Of a stretch of 33,140 nucleotides of DNA, positions 28,957 through 33,140 are shown piece after piece. Under the pieces are notes generated by a model that saw only the letters and a list, made by a program, of their open reading frames with translations, was not told the DNA's origin and did not search any database. Source of the stretch: Cladosporium sp. IMV 00045. Taxonomy: Eukaryota > Ascomycota > Dothideomycetes > Cladosporiales > Cladosporiaceae. Each line of letters starts with the position of its first letter. The stretch's first letter is position 1. A program made the translations under genes and the position numbers. The DNA is taken from NCBI GenBank assembly GCA_001931905.2, contig MSJI02000012.1:1-33140 (forward strand), read 5' to 3'.

Positions 28957-30141
28957 CGGTATAGGGCAGATGTCGTTTCAACCCTATGTGGCGATAAGGA
29001 TATGCCACGATTCCCTTGATGAATGCATCCGTCCTGCAAAAGCGCTATGTCGAGATGAGAGCCCAGAACAATCCCATAACTGCAATCAGAGCGGTGTAAT
29101 GTTCTTCTTTTTTAGGATTTGAGAATCGGGAACTAAGACCTGAGCAGTATAAGCCGGGGAGAAGTCAGAGAATCTTTCACCTCCCCCTTGTATGTGAGCA
29201 TTGCTCAAGAACACACAGATGTTCTAGCCAACACTTTGGTAACAAAGAGATGAACTCACTATACTTGGCTCGATTCGGCATTGGTATATCTAGCTTCTCT
29301 CTCTAGGCGGTGACACTTCAACTGCAGTCTTAGAACACATGATTAGCTACACGTCGAGGTTCTTGAATCCCTGACGACAATAACATTGGGGATTTCAGAC
29401 AGGAGGTCCAGTTTTCGTTCATATTTGGTCGTAGGCTTAGGACTCTGGATTTTTTAATGACATAGATTGATAATGCCTTACGCACTACGATGTCAGGGAT
29501 TGAACGGCTGGGAGGTTTAAATCTGGGAACCATGAGAGGAAATAAGATGAAGTTATCGTTTCCTGCAGAAAATAAAGCCGCAGTGCTTGAACTTTGCTTG
29601 TGGATACCTTATGCAGAGCCTATGAAAGGATGCAAGATGTATGGGAAAGCTCCTAGACTAGAAGGTGGTCGGTCAACTTTCGACCGGCGGCGACCGTGGC
29701 AGGTCTGCTGTCAAAACGATGTTTCCTCTTTGCCCATTGGTCGGCGGATAGAACACAATCATGTATCCTAATTCCCGTCCAGACCATCACAGCAAAGCGG
29801 CCGTGGCGGGATGGGAGGCTCGCTGAGTGCCACGATCGGCTTTGCTTGCTTTGGTACTGATTCGAGCTTTCAGAGGTGCCAAGTAATGGCTGAACTGTCG
29901 CCTTGCCGTCTCATGAGATCAATCAGTGCCGTGGAATATTCGGAAGAGTGCCCGAAGTGGGTTGCAGGACCATGTGTGGTCTCGTGCGTGTCGATTGTTT
30001 GATGCTGCCTCTGTTGATGCGCTGTCATGTTGGGCATTTTTCCAAGCTGTGCTGACATGATGAACCTAAAAGAACTTGGTGCGTCGCATAGCAACCGTTG
30101 ACAGTGACACAATGCCCGTTCTCAGGGTGTCACGGATTCTC
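28957..30141. other. Gene-poor spacer
   Basis: About 1.2 kb without a supported gene. A 62-codon frame on the minus strand (ATG at 30058, stop ending at 29870) has a hydrophilic, protein-like composition but no motif. Several short frames on the plus strand look random. Confidence 0.4.
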
Positions 30142-31062
30142 TCATCGCTTCTCTCCCATGCTGAATCCCCTAGTCATGAATCCAGCGCTGTTCCCAACCG
30201 AGGCAGACTGATCGCGATTGGAGAAAAGGCTTTTGACATTATCATTTTCAGTCTTGCGCTTCTTTGACTTCTCCTGGTGTTGCATAACTTTAGCCGTGAG
30301 AGAAGCGGTAGCAGAATTATTGATCCTGCTGTTGCCGTCCTCGTTCGGAGTAGAAGCCTTGAATGTTGCGCCTTTGCTTGTCGCGCCGTTCTCTTTATTC
30401 TCCGCGTCATCTCCGTTGGTGGCCGTCGCCTGCTCATCTCTCTTTTTGCGCTTCTTGCTGCTTCCGGGAGCTTTCTTTAGGGAGTGGGTGAGACCCTTCT
30501 CTTGCAGCGTCTTTGCGCGCAAGACCAGTCGCGCGATGTCCTTCTCGAGCATCGAGTTGATTGGGATAACGTCGTTGGACGCATATTCGGTATCGCAAGT
30601 GAGGCATTTCTCGCCAGACACTTCTTTGATCGCGGAGCCAGAGAAGGCATGGCCGCATGGCACGATGTAAACGGCTTTCGAGTTGGCACCCAACCTATCG
30701 CCGGTGATAGGGCATTTCCACGCCTGCTTCTTCGCCGAGCCAGATGTGTCCGAGTCGTCAAGCTCGAACTTCACTTCGACAACATCCTTCAAGCTTTTTA
30801 CTGCGCCCTTGGTTTCTCTCTCGGCATCTTCCTTCCTTGCGCCTTCGACCAGGTATTCCAGGATGGTGTCCTTGTTGTATAGTTTCCCAGAAGAGTCCGA
30901 CACGACAGGTTGGGCCAGTGGCTGGCGTGATATGGGGTCAGTGCTCCATTGATACTCTTGTTGCTCCGTTTGCGACTCCTTCAGCTCGGCGATGGTAGGG
31001 TTGCGTGCGGCCTCTTTGACCAGCTCACGGCGGGTTGGAATACTTCCACCGTCGTTACCCAT
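30142..31062 (-). CDS. RTF2: Replication termination factor 2 (Rtf2)
   Basis: A nuclear protein of the Rtf2 family. In fission yeast Rtf2 stabilises replication forks paused at the RTS1 barrier, and the family is also linked to splicing and fork restart. It is a single-exon frame of 306 residues starting with the diagnostic MGNDGGSIPTRRELV. A RING-like region follows: the first half includes STDPISRQPLAQPVV and KDTILEYL, and the second (about 115-170) has WKCPIT, the VPCGHAFSGSAI core and EKCLTCDTEY. The C-terminal half is basic and low-complexity, with a likely nuclear signal (KKAPGSSKKRKKR), and ends in a conserved-looking GFMTRGFSMG. It is divergent from the pantothenate kinase gene. The assignment is secure. 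Confidence 0.94.
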   Translation of the reverse strand: MGNDGGSIPTRRELVKEAARNPTIAELKESQTEQQEYQWSTDPISRQPLAQPVVSDSSGKLYNKDTILEYLVEGARKEDAERETKGAVKSLKDVVEVKFELDDSDTSGSAKKQAWKCPITGDRLGANSKAVYIVPCGHAFSGSAIKEVSGEKCLTCDTEYASNDVIPINSMLEKDIARLVLRAKTLQEKGLTHSLKKAPGSSKKRKKRDEQATATNGDDAENKENGATSKGATFKASTPNEDGNSRINNSATASLTAKVMQHQEKSKKRKTENDNVKSLFSNRDQSASVGNSAGFMTRGFSMGEKR

Positions 31063-31638
31063 CCTGCGCAGTTATACCGAGAAGGCGATGAGGATAGCCG
31101 AGGTATGGCACGAGAGGAAATACCACTTTCGTTCACTTCTTCCCACGCGTTCCAGAAACCCCGTCAGCCCGCACAGATTGCTGGCCAGTGCTTGCGAACA
31201 AGCGGGAGGGTCGTGGAGTCCGGGAGGTGGGCGCTTGGCCTCGGTGATCCGCTCAACCAACCTCGGTGGTGAAAGGATGTGGGACCACCTCATCTCACCC
31301 TTATCCGAGCGTGCGCGCTGCGCGTGCGAACACCTCAGGGCTGACAATTGTAAATCGTAAGATATATCATTCGACTCTCCAACACTTGGAGGACACCCGG
31401 CTTGGAAAGTAAGAATTTACGACTCATCACTTCTTTTGCCCTTTTCACCGACACCGAGATACACTTCACTTCTCAAGGAGCATCCAACATTTTTAATTCA
31501 CCTTACCCCAAATTTGCCGGATTAGGAAAGAAGCACGTGCACAAAAGTTGATATCACCCCCTCCTGACCGGAAGACAAACACCCATTGCGGTCGGACAGT
31601 GGGAAACGAAGCAGTTCTCACTAAAAAAGCAACTCATC
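31063..31638. promoter_or_regulatory. Divergent promoter, RTF2 and pantothenate kinase
   Basis: The 576 bases between two divergent housekeeping genes. A palindromic E-box CACGTG lies at 31534-31539, 100 bases before the kinase ATG; such sites are bound by bHLH factors in fungi. The functional role is inferred. Confidence 0.45.
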
Positions 31639-33063
31639 ATGGGCGACGTGCAGCAGCCAGCAGCCAAGAGGCGAAGAGTCTCTAGTTCAGCCGCGGACAT
31701 GCAGTCAGCAATCGCCCAGCCAGGCTCGATCAAGATCAACGTAACAGGAGCCTATATCATAGACCGCCTCGACTCGGACGACGGATCACAGTCAAGTCAC
31801 AGCAGCCCTCGAAGCCACTCTGACGACGAAGACCAGCCTTATCAACATCACAAACGCGACATCCGCTTACCAAATCATACGTCCATAGTGAGTCACGTGG
31901 CGGCTGACATTGGCGGTTCTCTGGCGAAGATTGTCTATTTTTCACGAGAGAATGGGAATGCAGAGTCTGGAGGACGGCTGAACTTCCTCTCTTTCGAAAC
32001 GGACAAAATTGACGACTGCATCGAATACCTCCGATCACTCCAATCCAAGCATCACGAATCCAATGGCGACAAAGCAAACGACCTGTCAATAATGGCCACG
32101 GGTGGCGGCGCGTTCAAATTTTATGACCGAATCAAGGAGCGACTCGGCGTGGATGTTGTTCAGGAAGACGAAATGGAATGCCTCATCAAGGGTTTGGATT
32201 TCTTCATCACAGAGATTCCTCAAGAAGTCTTCACCTATCACGACAACGACGTCGGCAACCCCATGCATTACCAGGAAGCAAGATCGGACGTCTACCCTTA
32301 CTTGCTGGTCAACATCGGCAGCGGCGTTTCTATGATCAAAGTCTCCGGTCCCTCACAATACCAGCGCATCGGCGGCACATCGCTCGGTGGCGGTACTCTC
32401 TGGGGTCTCCTCTCTCTTTTAACCGGCGCCCGGACATTCGACGACATGCTCTCCATGGCCGATTCAGGGGACAACGGCTCTGTCGATCTGCTGGTGGGCG
32501 ACATCTACGGCGAAGGCATGGGATATGAAAAGATCGGCCTCAGCGAACGCACGATCGCCAGCAGTTTCGGCAAAGTCCTCAAGCGGAAGCGGGAAGCTGA
32601 AAGGGATGCTGAGGATGGCAGCACGTACGGCGAGAAATCGGAGAGTGGCGATGGGACGGGCAGCAAACTCATCGGCGATGGACGCATGTTCAAGCCAGAG
32701 GACATTTCGCGAAGTCTGCTGTACGCCATAAGGTACGTTACAAATATCCCCCTTTCCAAATTCTGCTCGTAAATTCAGTACTAACTCTATCTCAACAGCA
32801 ACAACATCGGCCAAATCGCCTACCTGCAATCCGAAAAGCACGACCTGCAGCGAATATACTTCGGCGGGTCGTTCATCCGCGGCCACCAACAGACCATTCA
32901 CACGCTGTCGTACGCCATCAATTTCTGGAGTAAAGGCAGCAAACAGGCATTCTTCCTCAGACATGAAGGCTACCTGGGAGCGGTTGGGGCGTTCATGAAG
33001 CGCAGACCGGCGAGTTGGAAGAGGAGGGCGAGTGTTGGGGCGGAGGCTGTGGAGGAGGAGTGA
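31639..33063 (+). CDS. CAB1: Pantothenate kinase
   Basis: Type II (eukaryotic) pantothenate kinase, which phosphorylates pantothenate with ATP in the first and usually rate-limiting step of coenzyme A synthesis in the cytosol. The model is join(31639..32732, 32799..33063), 452 residues. The intron (66 nt) has a consensus TACTAAC branch point at 32779-32785 and splits a Ser codon. The nucleotide-binding loop [12 protein letters not shown] starts at Asp90. [13 protein letters not shown], the catalytic-region Glu in [25 protein letters not shown] and [13 protein letters not shown] follow in family order. The last exon adds [11 protein letters not shown] and [14 protein letters not shown], also diagnostic. 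The N-terminal 85 residues are an unconserved, Ser/His-rich leader with KRRR. It is complete within the window. Confidence 0.95.
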
Positions 33064-33140
33064 GGGTTTGTTGCGGTGGTTGGAATAGGGGGTGGTTGTG
33101 GGTTTTGTTCTTCGCATCGCTGGTGTTGGCTTTTTTTTTT

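Noticed and set aside
1..33140. CRISPR arrays, bacterial operons, insertion sequences or phage genes
   Set aside because: The window is eukaryotic (spliced genes, 5S, fungal families). No regularly spaced short identical repeats and no intact transposase were seen.

Overview
The window reads as nuclear DNA of a filamentous ascomycete (Pezizomycotina), probably a dothideomycete. The evidence is the short GT-AG introns (46-97 nt, several with CTAAC or CTGAC branch points), a Zn2Cys6 regulator, a type III polyketide synthase, a fungal NB-ARC/TPR NLR and a single dispersed 5S rRNA gene. The class is inferred from the overall gene content, not proven.

Left flank, 1-8772, mostly conserved cell-biology genes, all on the + strand: the 3' end of translation factor eIF3c, an unidentified probable mitochondrial protein, a three-exon Zn2Cys6 transcription factor, the ESCRT-III protein Did2/CHMP1, and a Vcx1-type Ca2+/H+ exchanger with a very large cytosolic loop. 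Right flank, 30142-33063: Rtf2 (-) and pantothenate kinase (+), divergently transcribed.

Middle, about 8.8-30.1 kb, an accessory-looking region with longer gaps: degenerate repeats, an ankyrin-repeat protein whose first exon had to be inferred, an amino-acid transporter (-), a truncated Rei1-like zinc-finger protein, a complete type III polyketide synthase, a 5S rRNA gene (-), an NLR (-), a broken SesA-like gene (+), an uncharacterised fungal protein, a phospholipase D-like protein, and a seven-exon gene (-) that encodes one cysteine/histidine module per exon.

The most interesting locus is 20212-23938. The NLR and the SesA-like gene are divergent around a 314-base spacer. The N-terminus of the NLR and the C-terminus of the SesA-like gene carry a gap-free 19-residue match (10 identities). 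This is the layout of fungal amyloid-signalling NLR/effector pairs, in which the activated NLR templates its effector through a shared motif. Here the effector copy carries an in-frame stop and an apparent frameshift, so it may be a decayed or polymorphic pair. A second lead is the Cys/His protein at 27861-28956, with five modules spaced close to C-x4-C-x10-C-x2-H, all joined by phase-1 introns.

Exon boundaries were worked out by eye from splice signals and frame continuity. No homology search was run.
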